Assembly (NCBI GenBank): GCA_035236585.1
Contig: CP141126.1
Span: forward strand, 64,643,414 to 64,707,413
Length of the DNA: 64,000 nt
Reading direction: 5' to 3'
DNA from: Warburgia ugandensis
Taxonomy: Eukaryota; Streptophyta; Magnoliopsida; Canellales; Canellaceae
The notes beneath the pieces are model-generated. The model saw only the letters and a list, made by a program, of their open reading frames with translations. It was not told the DNA's origin and did no database searches. How positions within the stretch are numbered: the stretch's first letter is position 1; every line of letters starts with the position of its first letter. Of this stretch, positions 50,598-63,365 are shown piece after piece. Both the position numbers and the translations under genes were made by a program.

Positions 50598-53552
50598 CCC
50601 CTTCAAATTATGGTGATAGAGAGCTCAGATTGAAATTCTGAGCTTTCCAATCAATCCAGGAGGGTCAAAAACCCCTAGGATACAATTTTCAAGAAAATCT
50701 AACAAGGTTTGGACCCTCAATTGAGAGAGATTAATTCTGGTGGGCCCAGATCAAATCTAGACCCTAGGAATGGCTGAAAACTTCAATTTAAGATTGTGGA
50801 GTCATATGAACTCCAAATTGAGATCAGAAAGAAGCTATGGAAAGCTTGTAATGTCTAGTTTCTAATGAAGTCATAATATTTCTAAAATTTATTTCTGTAT
50901 TTTTCTAAATAAGTGTCCAATTTCTAAGATCTTCAAGATCTGAGGTGATCAGATCTTGGAAATTTATTTTAGTGATGATATAATAATATAATAAAGTAAT
51001 ATCTAGGGTTAATTTGGACAGATCTTGGATAAAATAAGGGATCTACCCTTTATGGTAGAAAAACCCTAAAATAAAAATAAAAATATACAAAGGGACCCAC
51101 TTGATCAATGAGATCAAGTATGATCCGAATCCTTGGGATGGATTAAAGGGGTGATATGATGATGGAATCAGTTAGATCATGGATGAAATGTGACAAAATC
51201 ATGTGGATATGATTTTTGGATCTTAATGGATTAAAAGCCCTAAAGTTAATTAAAACCCTTAATCTAAAGGAAAACACCTAAGATCTAATGGTTGGATCAT
51301 ATTTAAAGGTTTATAATAATCTTAATAAAATTAGTTTAATTGTCTTTATTGGATATATAAGTTTAAATGTGATTTATGTTTTAAGTTTTAATTGTCTTTT
51401 ATTGGATATAGAAGTGTAAATGTGATTTATGTTCTAAGTTAGAAAGCATGATAGTGTAATCTTTAAATTTTAGTATGATATGCCCTAAATGAGTAATTTT
51501 TTAGTAGATTTGATTATCTTAGGATCATGTTAGTGTAAATTAGGATTTAAACATGATTTCATTATGATAGAAGATGTGTTTCATAACTTAGGATCATGTT
51601 AGTTTTATTTCACTAGCTTAAGTTATATTCGTAGGAAGAATGTTAGTACTTAGTTGTTAAATTTATATTTGATTTATGCTTTCAAGTTGATGATTTACTT
51701 ATTGTCATATTTAATTCAATTGTTAAGTAATTGTTAAGATATAAGGAGCATAAATCACCAAAAATGTAAACTAATGAAATATAGAAATTCATGGACAACT
51801 AAGATGAATGAATGATTTTGACTTAGTAAGGGCTATAGTTAGTAGGACAATATAAGGAATGATTTATCATTTCCTTGGCCCAAAATAGGAAAATAATGAA
51901 CATCCATGGATGACATTGTGCATATCCATGGAAATTAATTAAAATCAATTAGAGAAGGGACTTAAGGTAAAGAGCTCATAGGAACCTTGTCAAAGGTTGA
52001 GCTAGTACCACTCTGGACTCTGAACATTGTGGTTATAGGGGGTATACAAGAGCCAAGTGCTTTTCCCTCACCTCCCATTGACGTAAGAAAGGTCTAAACG
52101 CCTCCTTACATGAGGGTTGTATTAACCACTTTTTGAGCAGACTTTAACTGGTAAGTATTGGTCATCCTGAAATAAGGAGGAGTTGTCTAGTGATAGGAAG
52201 AAATAAATTATCTTCAACCAAGTAAGACACTAACTGGTTGAATAATAATAAGAACATAAAAAGATAGCAAATTATCTAACCCTAATAAAAATAGTAAGTG
52301 AGATAAGGATGATCAAACAAGATGAGATCTTGTATGATCAAAAACAATAAGGAAAAAGAAACATCTATGTAAATTAGATTGTTATGTATGATATAGATAG
52401 TATTTGTATAGATGATATTAAACCCATGGATATAGGATATTCAAGGAAGAAAGATTCAGATCATCCTACATAAGGATGATCAAAAGACCATGTAGTATGT
52501 ACCCTTGATTAGAAAATTGACATTATATATATGATTTGACAGATATATGTTGATCGAGACTATGGCAGATTTCAAGGAGTAAGAATACCTTAGTGAGGTA
52601 GGTGGATTATTAAGAATGCCTTTACATGAAGATACATGTCTAATACATGATCTTATGTTTTGAAGTATTGACATGTATGATACCAATATATTAAGGTAAA
52701 TACCTCAAATTAAAATATGATCCAACCAAATGATGAGGAAAATAAGTATTAAATGGTCAAGTTGAGAATTGAGAACAACCCTAAGTGAATAGGAAAGTAG
52801 AAAATATTCAGTCCTAGATAAACAGACAAATAGTCTGATATGTATAAGTATTATTTTACATACAAGCTTGGAGGCTTGGGGTTTTGTTTTAAACAGGCAT
52901 AAGCCTGGGGATGCTATGCTAGGAGAGTTAAGAGGGTTTGGCCACCCACTCTATGAAACTTGATGATATTGAATACCAAGCCTAAGAAAGGCTAAAAGTC
53001 GGGTGGGGCAATTATGGGAAGGCCACCACTGTGACAGCCATGGTCCTCCCATATGGACATGGATATTGTAATTTCCACTGAGAATGGTATAAGTGGATTA
53101 TTGAACAGCTTATCCGGCGCGCATTTGTACGGATCGGCCGCAAGCATAGTAGTCCTTGATTATTTTGCACTATGATGCATATGAAATTGGCATAGTGAAA
53201 TGCCTTAAGGGATGACATGATGAAATGTCAGGTAATTGTATATTACCAATATTTTTCCCAAGAAGGGAAATATCCTGTATAGTAACTAGCTGAAATACAA
53301 ATCTCTTATAATGAAAAGAGTTGATCAGCTTTGTATAGAAATGATGCTTGATTATTTTTACATTTTTAATGGATTTGTCCTTATACAATATGTATGTATA
53401 AAGGTGAACACAAATGACAAGGAAATGAGATGTCCTTATAATTAATAGTTATTAATGAATGTGTTTATGATAGAACGAATTATGGGATACTTGAATATTG
53501 AGATTATCTTGTCAATCACTTACATTCTTATCCCCTACCAAGCATAGCTTGC

Positions 53553-53588
53553 GAGATATTGTAAATGTTCGAATGTTTACAATATCTC
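53553..53588. other. Stem-loop in C 5' LTR
   Basis: GAGATATTGTAAA, ten bases (TGTTCGAATG), TTTACAATATCTC: a perfect 13-bp stem. Confidence 0.82.
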
Positions 53589-53994
53589 AGATACTGAAGA
53601 AGGAGACTTAGGAGCTCAAGACTTGAAGAACAATTGAAGAATAAGTAATCGTGGTATATCCCTCGAAACATTGTATTAGAACATGTATTGAATTTTGAAC
53701 TTTGTAATTTGGATTGTATATTTGGACAAGTATTGTAAGGATACAATGGGCTGTGTCTTTGTGAACCACTTGGATGGATCCTGAAGTTTAATAAAAGTAT
53801 ATTCCTTCAATGGAATTTTATCTTATACAAAATTCTACTTATGTTATGTATGAAGTGGTGACTTAGGTTTTACAAAACAAATTCGAAAGAAAAGAATTTC
53901 CGCTGCTTTGGTTTGCGAAAAATTTTTACTCTAAGGGCCCTATCTTTACAAAATGTATTATAAAATGTGTTATAAAAACCTAGGTCGCCACGGT

Positions 53995-54007
53995 TGGTAT
54001 CAGAGCA
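53995..54007 (+). other. Primer binding site of C
   Basis: TGGTATCAGAGCA, initiator-Met type, two bases after the LTR end. Confidence 0.92.
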
Positions 54008-54121
54008 TTCATCCAGTCACGGTACAATCCCAATATGTCCAAGGGAGAATTGACAATCCAAATTTAGATTAAGATAGATATAGTATGAGGAATACTTATA
54101 GAAATTTTGGTTTATGAGCAG

Positions 54122-55265
54122 ATGCCGCCCAAGAGAGTTACAAGGCGCATGACTCAAGGTACTTGAGAAAACAATAGGGAGGAATTATCAATGAGCAATA
54201 TGGAAGAAATGGTAACAAGAGTATTGAGGAACCTTATTCCTAATATTCAAGCGCCCCAAAGTTCATCACCTCCGAGTTGAAGTTCCTAGTATACAGGCAC
54301 AAGCTCAGCCTGAAGTTAGACCTCATACACCAACACCAGAGATTCCTACAGGGCCAATCTTCCCTTGTACCAAGTGAGGAAGTTGGCAATTCTCCATTAG
54401 CACCGAGAAAAGATTGACCAAATGTTGCAAAGATTTCGGAAGATGGTGGTTGGATATAATGGCAAGGGTGAAGCGAGAAAAGACAGAGGAATGGATCTAC
54501 GAAGTAGAAAGAACATTTGATGCATTACGTACTCCTCCCGAATTGAAGGTCAAATTTGCTACATACCTATTAAAACAAGATCTTTGCTTTCTGGTGGAGA
54601 TCAGCCAACAACACCTTCTTCTCAAATTCTAATGAGACTACTTGGGAGGAATTCAAAGAAGTTTTTAATACTAAGTATTTTCCTACCCATGTAAAATCAA
54701 GGAAGGAGAAAGAATTCTTAGAACTTAAACAAGGGAACCTATCAGTGGTGGAGTATGATAATAAGTTCACCCAATTAAAGAGATTTGCTACACATATGTG
54801 TGATACCGAAAGGCACACTTTGTGGATAGATTTATGGAGGGACTACAGGCCTTGAAGGTGAAAGTGATGGGTACTAAACCCACCACCATTGCCGATTGTG
54901 TAGAAATGGCTTCCAGGTTTGAAGATGAATTCAAGAAGACTCAAACCATTAAGTTTGGAGGAGGAAACTACAACCAAAGGCCTTTTCAGAAGGGCAAGAG
55001 ACCTTTCAACAATTTCAAAACCACCGTAAATCAAGGGAATCACATAAAAAGAAGGCCTTGTCCGAAATGTAGAAGATTCCATCCTGGAAATATGTGTCCC
55101 ACTCCGATACAACAACGACCTCCGATCAAATGTTTTAATTGTGGAGAATTCGGGCATATCTCTGCAAACTGCAACAAACCATTAGCTATTAAGGAGGCAA
55201 AACTAGACAATATTCCTCGTCACCAAGGAAGGATATTCGCTATCACCGATGGCAGTGGGACCGTC
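54122..55265 (+). pseudogene. gag of element C, broken
   Basis: ATG at 54122 (MPPKRVTRRMTQGT, then TGA at 54164). Gag core text in shifting frames includes TWEEFKEVFNTKYFPTHVKS near 54640-54700 and NLSVVEYDNKFTQLKRFATH near 54740-54795. From 54822 an open 148-codon stretch carries a basic region and CFNCGEFGHISANC at about 55131-55172, a CCHC knuckle with all ligands. It is preceded by a CPKCRRFHPGNMC motif at about 55057, which looks like a second, non-canonical metal site found in this clade. Not translatable as a whole. Confidence 0.85.
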
Positions 55266-55530
55266 TAATGCGGTAATTGAAGGTACATTACTTGTATCTG
55301 ACAACCATGCCAAAGTATTGTTTGATTTTGGATCTACGCATTCCTTTATATCTTGCGTATTTGCATCTAGTATACAATTGCCAGTGAAAAACTTGGGATT
55401 CAATCTAGATGTAACAACTCCGATGGGTAAAACAGTTAAATTACAAGAATACCTTCATAATGTACCAATAGAAGTCTTGGGAAAAAGAAGAGATGTAGAC
55501 CTCATTTCTACCGAACATGGTGGACTTTGA
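55249..55530 (+). pseudogene. Protease of element C, active site changed
   Basis: [11 protein letters not shown] at about 55321-55353 replaces the expected DTG or DSG by DFG; the Asp stays but the neighbour is Phe. The stretch then follows the family (LDVTTPMGKTVKL) up to about 55530. The next block is shifted (DIIRVWVWLAKY at about 55524 instead of the usual DFDVILGMDWL). Confidence 0.8.
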
Positions 55531-55699
55531 TATCATACGGGTATGGGTTTGGTTAGCAAAATATTGGGTAATTATGGATTGTCACAAAAAGAAAACCACA
55601 TTTAGCATACCTGGTGAGGAAGTAGCGAGACTATATGGGAAACAACATGACTTAGACAAATCCATTATTTCAGCTATGAAGACCGTCAAACACATGTCC

Positions 55700-56570
55700 A
55701 AAGGGTGTCGGGCATTTTTAGCAATGTTGTTGCTTTGGATGTGAAACAGCCCAAGATAACAGAAATTGACATAGTCGAGAGAATTCCCAGACGTCTTTCC
55801 CGGAAGAACTTGGGAGTACCCCCACGTAGAGAAATTGAGTTTACCATTGAAGTAATTCCTGGTACAACTCCAATTTCTAAAGCACCTTATAGGATGGCCC
55901 CAGAGAATTGAAAGAATTGAAGGGTCAGCTACAAGAATTGTTAGACAAAGGGTTTGTTAGACCAAGTAGTTCACCATGGGGAGCACCGGTAATATTTGTG
56001 AAGAAGAAGGATGGATCTATGAGATTGTGCATGGACTATAGAATGTTGAACAATGTCACGGTGAAAAATAAGTATCCCTTACCTCGCATTGATGATCTCT
56101 TTGATCAACTCCAATCTGCTAAGGTCTTTTCAAAAATCGACCTTAGATCGGGATATCATCAATTGCGTATTAAGGATGAAGATATACCCAAGTCGGCATT
56201 CGAACTCGGTATGGACATTACGAGTTTCTAGTCATGTCTTTTGGGTGACCAATGCACTGCGGTGTTTATGGATCTCATGAACAGAATTTTTAAGGAATTC
56301 TTAGACAAATTCGTAATTGTATTTATTGATGATATATTGATTTACTCTACCGGTATGGAAGAACATCAAGAACACTTACAAATTGTACTAAATACCCTCA
56401 GACTTCATAAACTGTTTGGTAAATTTAGTAAGTGTGAATTCTGGTTAGAGAAGGTCAATTTCTTGGGTCATGTAATTTCCAAGAATGGAGTAGAAGTGGA
56501 CCCCGCCACGGATGAAGCCGTAATGAATTGGGAAAAACCTAAGGCATAATGAGACATACGTAGTTTTACG
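55700..56570 (+). pseudogene. Reverse transcriptase of element C
   Basis: The blocks REIEFTIEVIPGTTPIS (about 55830), APYRMAPEN with a shift at 55908, then [20 protein letters not shown] at about 55980-56040, [20 protein letters not shown] and [14 protein letters not shown] shift and TAG near 56230 follow, then FIDDILIYS (catalytic box) at about 56323-56349 and [23 protein letters not shown] (56547-56549) ends the frame within the IRSFTGLAGYYR region. Confidence 0.88.
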
Positions 56571-56639
56571 GGTTTGGCGGGATATTACCGTAGATTTATT
56601 CAAGGATTTTCTCGTATAGCCCTTCCTTTGACTTCATTA

Positions 56640-57110
56640 ACTAGAAAAGGGGTACGATTCACTTGGACAGATGAATGTGAGCATAGTTTCCAAGAGCTAA
56701 AAAGAGGTTAACTACGGCACCGGTATTGACATTGCCATCGGGAAGTGGGGGATACGAAATATATTGTGATGCTTCGTGCAAGGGGTTAGGGAGTGTATTG
56801 ATGCAAAATGGGAAGGTCATTGCATATGCATCTAGACAATTGAAGAAACATGAAATAAATTATCCAAGACATGACCTGGAATTAGCAAATGTAGTGTTTG
56901 CATTAAAAATTTGGAGACACTATTTGTATGGAGAAAAATTCAATGTATTCACAGATCATAAAAGTCTCAAATATATCTTCACTGAGGCTGATTCGAATAT
57001 GAGACAAAGGAGATCGATGGAATACATCAAAGACTATGATTTTGCCATCCATTACCATCCTGGAAAAGCAAACATAGTCGGCCGATGCATTAAGTAGACA
57101 AACAAGAGCT
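56640..57110 (+). pseudogene. RNase H of element C
   Basis: The open stretch 56726-57097 has [19 protein letters not shown] (first Asp), [20 protein letters not shown] (Glu) and [11 protein letters not shown] (Asp), then [16 protein letters not shown]. The 5' part is shifted near 56705. A one-base shift near 57078 changes the terminal ADALSR-like text. The three acidic residues are kept. Confidence 0.85.
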
Positions 57111-57189
57111 GTACTTACAAACATCACCATTAAATCAGCTTTTGTAGAAAGAGTCCTCAAGGCCCAAGAAGGGGATACAGTAACTCAGG

Positions 57190-57750
57190 GATTGTGTACA
57201 AAGACAGGGTTTTGTAAGGGTACAGATGGGGGTATACGTTTTCAGGAGAGATTAGTGGTTCCTACAAATACAGACTTGAGAAAAGAACTATTACAAGAAG
57301 CCCATCAATCTAAATTTTCTATACACCCTGGAGGTACAAAGATGTATCAGGATTTGAAAAGAAACTTTTGGTGGGAAGGCATGAAAAGAAACATAGGAGA
57401 GTTTGTAGCTAAGTGTCCGAATTGTCAACAAGTAAAAGTGAACATCAAAGACCACACGGAATGTTACAAACCTTGGAACTTCCAGAATGGAAATGGGACA
57501 ATATCACCATGGATTTTGTGGTGGGATTGCCAAAAACACGGGAAGGTCATGATATGATTTGGGTAATTGTGGACAGATTAACAAAGTCAGCACATTTTCT
57601 TCCAATTAAACAAAACCAGTCAGTTGACAATCTAGCTAAGTTGTACATAAAAGAAATAGTAAGTCTTCATGGGATTCCTTTATCCATCATCTCTGATAGA
57701 GATGGGAGATTTACTTCAAGATGTTGGAAGAGCGTACAACAAGCACCTAT
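57190..57750 (+). pseudogene. Integrase of element C, cut off before the catalytic Glu
   Basis: The zinc domain is readable (EAHQSKFSIHPGGTKMYQDL ... [10 protein letters not shown]), with a shift near 57440. The core has [20 protein letters not shown] with the first Asp and [12 protein letters not shown] near 57690 with the second. The match stops right after the word TACAACAAGCA (57736-57746), beyond which unrelated AT-rich sequence follows. The third catalytic residue, GPY/F module and chromodomain are absent here; the corresponding part lies inverted at 49615-50428. Confidence 0.9.
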
Positions 57751-59265
57751 ATTATTTTCAAAATTTATTATTATTATTTGAGAATTGGAAATACAACATC
57801 AAAATATAGAATCAAAACAAAATTTAAGTTCTATGAGTTGGATAAATGATGTTCATAAAGTTGAGGAGAATGAAATATATTAGATGAAGTAATAATGATA
57901 TATGGAAATGGATGTAAGGAGACCAAAAGGATTCATGGAATATATGTGTTGCAAGTGTACATTTTGATTAAAGAAATCAAGTTTTAAGGTTATATAAATT
58001 TTAATAGATTTCAAGAAATCAAGGGCATTCATGGGATATATGTTAGATGCTTACAAAACTTGTCAATCATCTTGTTACATGTTGATTGAAGAAAGAAAAG
58101 TTTAGGGTTATATAAATTTTAAGGATAGCATGGAAATTAACCCCAACAAAGGGAGAATGTGAGATCAATATATGAAATGACAATGACAATTAGAGAAATA
58201 TATCTCTTCTTGATTTTATAACGTAAGGACATTTAGTGCAATCTTGCAATGGATTACATAAATCCTAAATGAGTTAATGATAAATTATGGAGTTTATAAA
58301 GACTCAAGAAGGGATGAATTCAAAATCAATAAGAACTCTTTTAATTATAATTATCAAGAATATTGCAAATTAAGAGTTAGTATGATATGATAAAGGTTAT
58401 GAGATATGCTTGAAAGAAGTATGAGAAAATGTATAATCTAGAAATTTTGGAAGCCCATGACATATAAATAGATATGTAAAAGAAAAAGAGATAAATATTA
58501 TCATAGATGGTAAGAAGGTTCAGAATATTGTTTTGAATACGAGAAAGGGATAACAAAGAGGATCGGGAATGTATATGCAGAGTAAAATGACACTCAAAGA
58601 GTGTTACAAAAACAATGGATGTGGTGAGAATGAGGAAAGAATCATCACAAGGTTACCACTCTTCAATGATAGAATTTGAAAAGAAATTTCTCAATAAAAA
58701 GAATTAGTAAAGAAGTATGAATTGTAGGATAGAAATAAAGTAATCACTTCCAAATAATGGAAGAACAAGGAAAGAGATAATTACTTCCAAAGATTGGAAG
58801 ATTGTTAAAAAAAATAGAACAATAGTGGAAGATATAGAATCCAATCACTATGTTATTAGTGTAAGGACTATACATAGTAAGAAAGCTATGTAAAAACTTT
58901 ATATATTGAAATAGAATGAGAGTGAGCAATAGAAGATAGAATGGGAAACTTTCAAGTATGGAAAGATTGATGAAAGTAAGGAGTAAAAATTTAGCCAAGT
59001 AGAAGGTTTGAAACCAAAGGATAACTCGGATTAAGAGTTATTAATCCTTTTGGGAAAGTCTAGCAAAACTCAGCTTAATTGAATGATGCATAAGTAAGGT
59101 TAGACAGGTGTGAGCATTTTAATAGCAATCAATCATATGATTTATACCTTTGAGAAGAAGGTAGTTTGAAAAAGGAATAAAAAGAAAGAGGATTTCCTTA
59201 AGTGGTAAGGCCACATGTGTAAGGCTATGAAAGAATTATGAAAACTCCTAAGTGAGTTGATATGC
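57751..59265 (+). other. 1.5-kb purine-rich non-coding stretch in C
   Basis: No coding motif on either strand. The plus strand is A/G-rich with recurring words (GGTTATATAAATTTTAA at about 57983 and 58109; ATTCATGG-ATATATG at about 57933 and 58027). It sits between the truncated integrase and the polypurine tract. In the inverted donor piece the pol stop is followed almost at once by the tract, so this stretch is an insertion or replacement. Confidence 0.6.
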
Positions 59266-59302
59266 AAATTTCGAGGACGAAATTATTATAAGGGGGGAAG
59301 AT
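59266..59302 (+). other. Polypurine tract of C
   Basis: AATTTCGAGGACGAAATT followed by AAGGGGGGAAGAT, directly before the LTR start. Confidence 0.92.
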
Positions 59303-59886
59303 TGTAATGACCTCGAATTTTTGTAACTTATTAAGGCAAATTCATAAAGTTTGATTTTTTAGAAATTATGAACTGGAATATTAGGTTATTGAAAATTCTC
59401 TTTTTATTGAGATTATATCATGAATTAAAATATATAAATTAAGAATGTACTTGGAAAACTGATTGAAACAACATTAAGTACGTTCAATTTCGAGTTAAAA
59501 TGAAAATTTCTTATTTTTCTCCATTTAGGGGCAAAATGGTAATTTTACCCATATTCCATATCCAAGAAATAAGACCTCAATATTCAGGAAGTACTTAGAA
59601 ATACGATTCCAACGCCACTAAGTAGGCTCGATTCCGAGTTCGGACAAATAATGCCTATTTTTCTCCAATTTTAGAGTTATAAGGGCAAAAACGTCTTTTT
59701 ACATAAAAGTGGGGCCCACAAAGTGGGGCAACGTTCTAGAAGCAACAATAATTGCTCAGTGCATTATTGCTGGTAGTGGAGAATGTAGTGGAGATTGTAG
59801 TGGAGAATGGAGAATGCACTTGTAATAAAAAATTCTAAAGTAATAAAATATCTTATTAAAAGAAATGATAAAAAATTCAAATTTGG

Positions 59887-59896
59887 CTATAAATAT
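59887..59896 (+). promoter_or_regulatory. TATA box of C 3' LTR
   Basis: CTATAAATAT at about +585 of the LTR. The 5' LTR breaks exactly here (48918) and lacks it. Confidence 0.7.
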
Positions 59897-62800
59897 GTCC
59901 CAAAAATTTCCAAAAATTTTCACAACCTTAACCACGAAATTTCCAAATCTTCCTTGGTGTTTCAGCCCCAAATTCTCATTCATCCCTCCCCAATCTCTAT
60001 TTTTCTTATTTCTCTCTCCTCTTTCTAAGTGGAACAAGAGACCTAAATTCAATTAGGCACTCCGTTCTAAGAAAAATCTGATCAATTCCACCGTCCATAA
60101 CCTCCTCTACCACAGTATATACAAAAGCCCCAAATCAATTTCAAGATCCAACGGTTCCAACAACAGAAAACCACAAAAAGGTAGACAATCGGGCTATATT
60201 ATCATCAACCGGTAATTCTCTCAAATTGAGCATCAAATATATGTTTTTCTCCAATCAGGTAGGTGGAACTACTTCCCATTCATATTTATTATGTTTTAGT
60301 ATAATTTTTATTTTTCTGTAATTTAATTTGAATGAAAAATGGTAAAAATAAAGTAAATACCAGCCCCTTCAATTTATGGTGATAGAGAGCTCAGATGGAA
60401 ATTCTGAGTTTTCCAATCAATCCAGAAGGGTCAAAAACCCCTAGGGTACAATTTTCAAGAAAATCTAACAAGGTTTGGACCCTCAATTGAGAGAGATTAA
60501 TTCTGGTGGGCCCAGATCAAATCTGGACCCTAAGAACAGCTGAAAACTTCAATTTAAGATTGTGGAGTCATATGAACTCCAAATTGAGATCAGAAAGAAG
60601 CTATGGAAAGCTTGTAATGTCTAGTTTCTAATGAAGTCATAATATTTCTAAAAATTATATCTGTATTTTTCTGTATTTTTTAAATAAGTGTCCAATTTCT
60701 AAGATCTTCAAGATCTGAGGTGATCAGATCTTGGAAATTTATTTTAGTGATGATATAATAATGTAATAAAGTAATATCTATGGTTAATTTGTACAGATCT
60801 TGGATAAAATAGGGGATCTACCCTTTATGGTAGAAAAACCCTAAAAAAAAAAAAAATACAAAGGGACCCACTTGATCAATGAGATCAAGTATGATCAGAT
60901 CCTTGGGATGGATTAAAGGGATGATATTATGATGGAATCCAGTTAGATCATGGATGAAATGTGACAAAATCAAGTGGATAAGATTTTTGGATCTTAATGG
61001 ATTAAAAGCCCTAAAGTTAATTAAAACCCTTAATCTAAAGGAAAACACCTAAGATCTAATGGTTGGATCATATTTAAAGGTTTATAATAATCTTAATAAA
61101 ATTAGTTTAATTGTCTTTTATTGGATATATAAGTTTAAATGTGATTTATGTTTTAAGTTTTAATTGTCTTTTATTGGATATAGAAGTGTAAATGTGATTT
61201 ATGTTCTATGTTAGAAAGTATGATAGTGTAATCTTTAAATTTTAGTATGATATGCCCTAAATGAGTAATTTGTTAGTAGATTTGATTATCTTAGGATCAT
61301 GTTAGTGTAAATTAGGATTTAAATATGATTTCATTATGATAGAAGATGTGTTTCATAACTTAGGATCATGTTAGTTTTATTTCACTAGCTTAAGTTATAT
61401 TCATAGGAAGAATGTTAGTATATAGTTGTTAAATTTATATTTGATTTATGCTTTCAAGTTGATGATTTACTTATTGTCATATTTAATTCAATTGTTAAGT
61501 AATTGTTAAGATATAAGGAGCATAAATCACCAAAAATGTGAACTAATGAAATATAGAAATTCATGGACAACTAAGATGAATGAATGATTTTGACTTAGTA
61601 AGGGCTATAGTTAGTAGGACAATATAAGGAATGATTTGTCATTTCCTTGGTCCAAAATAGGAAAATAATGAACATCCATGGATGACATTGTGCATATCCA
61701 TGGAAATTAATTAAAATCAATTAGAGAAGGGACTTAAGGTAAAGAGCTCATAGGAACCTTATCAAAGGTTGAGCTAGTACCACTCCAGTGGACTCTGAAC
61801 ATTGTGGTTATAGGGGGTATACAAGAGCCAAGTGCTTTTCCCTCACCTCCCGTTGACGTAAGAGAGGTCTAAACGCCTCCTTACATGAGGGTTGTATTAA
61901 CTACTTTTTGAGCAGACTTTAACTGGTAAGTACTGGTCATCCTGAAATAAGGAGGAGTTGTCTAGTGATAGGAAGAAATAAATTATCTTCAACCAAGTAA
62001 GACACTAACTGGTTGAATAATAATAAGAACATAAAAAGATAGCAAATTATCTAACCCTAATAAAAATAGTAAGTGAGATAAGGATGATCAAACAAGATGA
62101 GATCTTGTATGATCAAAAACAATAAGGAAAAAGAAACATCTATGTAGATTAGAGTGTTTATGTATGATATAGATAGTATTTGTATAGATGATATTAAACC
62201 CTTAGACATATGATATTTAAAGGAAGAAAGAGTCAGATTATCCTACATAAGGATGATCAAAAGACCATGTAGTATGCACCCTTGATTAGAAAAATGACAT
62301 TATACATATGATTTGAGGATATATGTTGATCGAGACTATGGCAGATTTCAAGGAGTAAGAATACCTTATTGAGGTAGGTGGATTATTAAGAATGCCTTTA
62401 CATGAAGATACATGTCTAATACATGATCTTATGTTTTGAAGTATTGACATGTATGATACCAATATATTAAGGTAAATACCTCAAATTGAAATATGATCCA
62501 ACCAAATGATGAGGAAAATAAGTATTAAATGGTCAAGTTGAGAATTGAGAACAACCCTAAGTGAATAGGAAAGTAGAAAATATTCCAGTCCTAGTTAAAC
62601 AGACAGATAGTCTGATATGTATAAGTATTATTTTACATACAAGCTTGGAGGCTTGTGGTTTTGTTTTAAACAGGCATAAGCACAGGGATGCTATGCTAAG
62701 AGAGTTAAGAGGGTTTGGCCACCCACTCTACGAAACTTGATGATGTTGAATACCAAGCCTAAGAAAGGCTAAAAGTCGGGTGGGGCAATTATGGGAAGGC

Positions 62801-63329
62801 CACTACTGTGACAGCCATGGTCCTCCCATAAGGACATGGATATTGTAATTTCCACTGAGAATGGTATAAGTGGATTATTGAACAGTTATCCCAAGGCGTA
62901 TTTGTACGAATCGAGGCAAGCATAGTAGTCCTTGATTATTTTGCATTATGATGCATATGAAATTGGCATAGTGAAATACCTTAAAGGATGGCATGATGAA
63001 ATGCTGTAATTGTATATTACCAATATTTTTCCCAGGAAGGGAAAAACCCAAGATATAATGCTTGGCTGAAATACAAATCTCCTATAATGAAAGGAGTTGA
63101 TCAGTTTTGTATGGAAATGATTATTGATTATTTTTACAATTTTAACGGATTTGTTCTTATATACTATGTATGTATAAAGGTGAACACAAATGATAAGGAA
63201 ATGAGATGTTTATATAAATAATAGTGGTCTGTGAATGTGTTTATGATAGAATGAATTATGGGATAGTTGAATATTGAGATTTTCTGTCAATAACTTACAT
63301 TCTTATCCCCTACCAAGCATAGCTTCTTT

Positions 63330-63365
63330 GAGATATTGTAAATGTTCAAATGTTTACAATATCTC
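63330..63365. other. Stem-loop in C 3' LTR
   Basis: Same 13-bp stem as at 53553, loop TGTTCAAATG. Confidence 0.82.

Larger units (their letters stand above)
48332..53992 (+). repeat. 5' LTR of element C, rearranged
   Basis: 48332-48918 matches 59303-59889 (6 differences in 587 bases by eye). 48919-50590 is foreign to a normal LTR. 50591-53992 resumes at the equivalent of 60356. The normal piece 59890-60355, which holds the TATA box, is missing. The end reads GTCGCCACG instead of the family's GTCGTCACA. Confidence 0.9.

Noticed and set aside
54843..55157. Minus-strand 104-codon frame
   Set aside because: It is the shadow of C's gag zinc-knuckle region.
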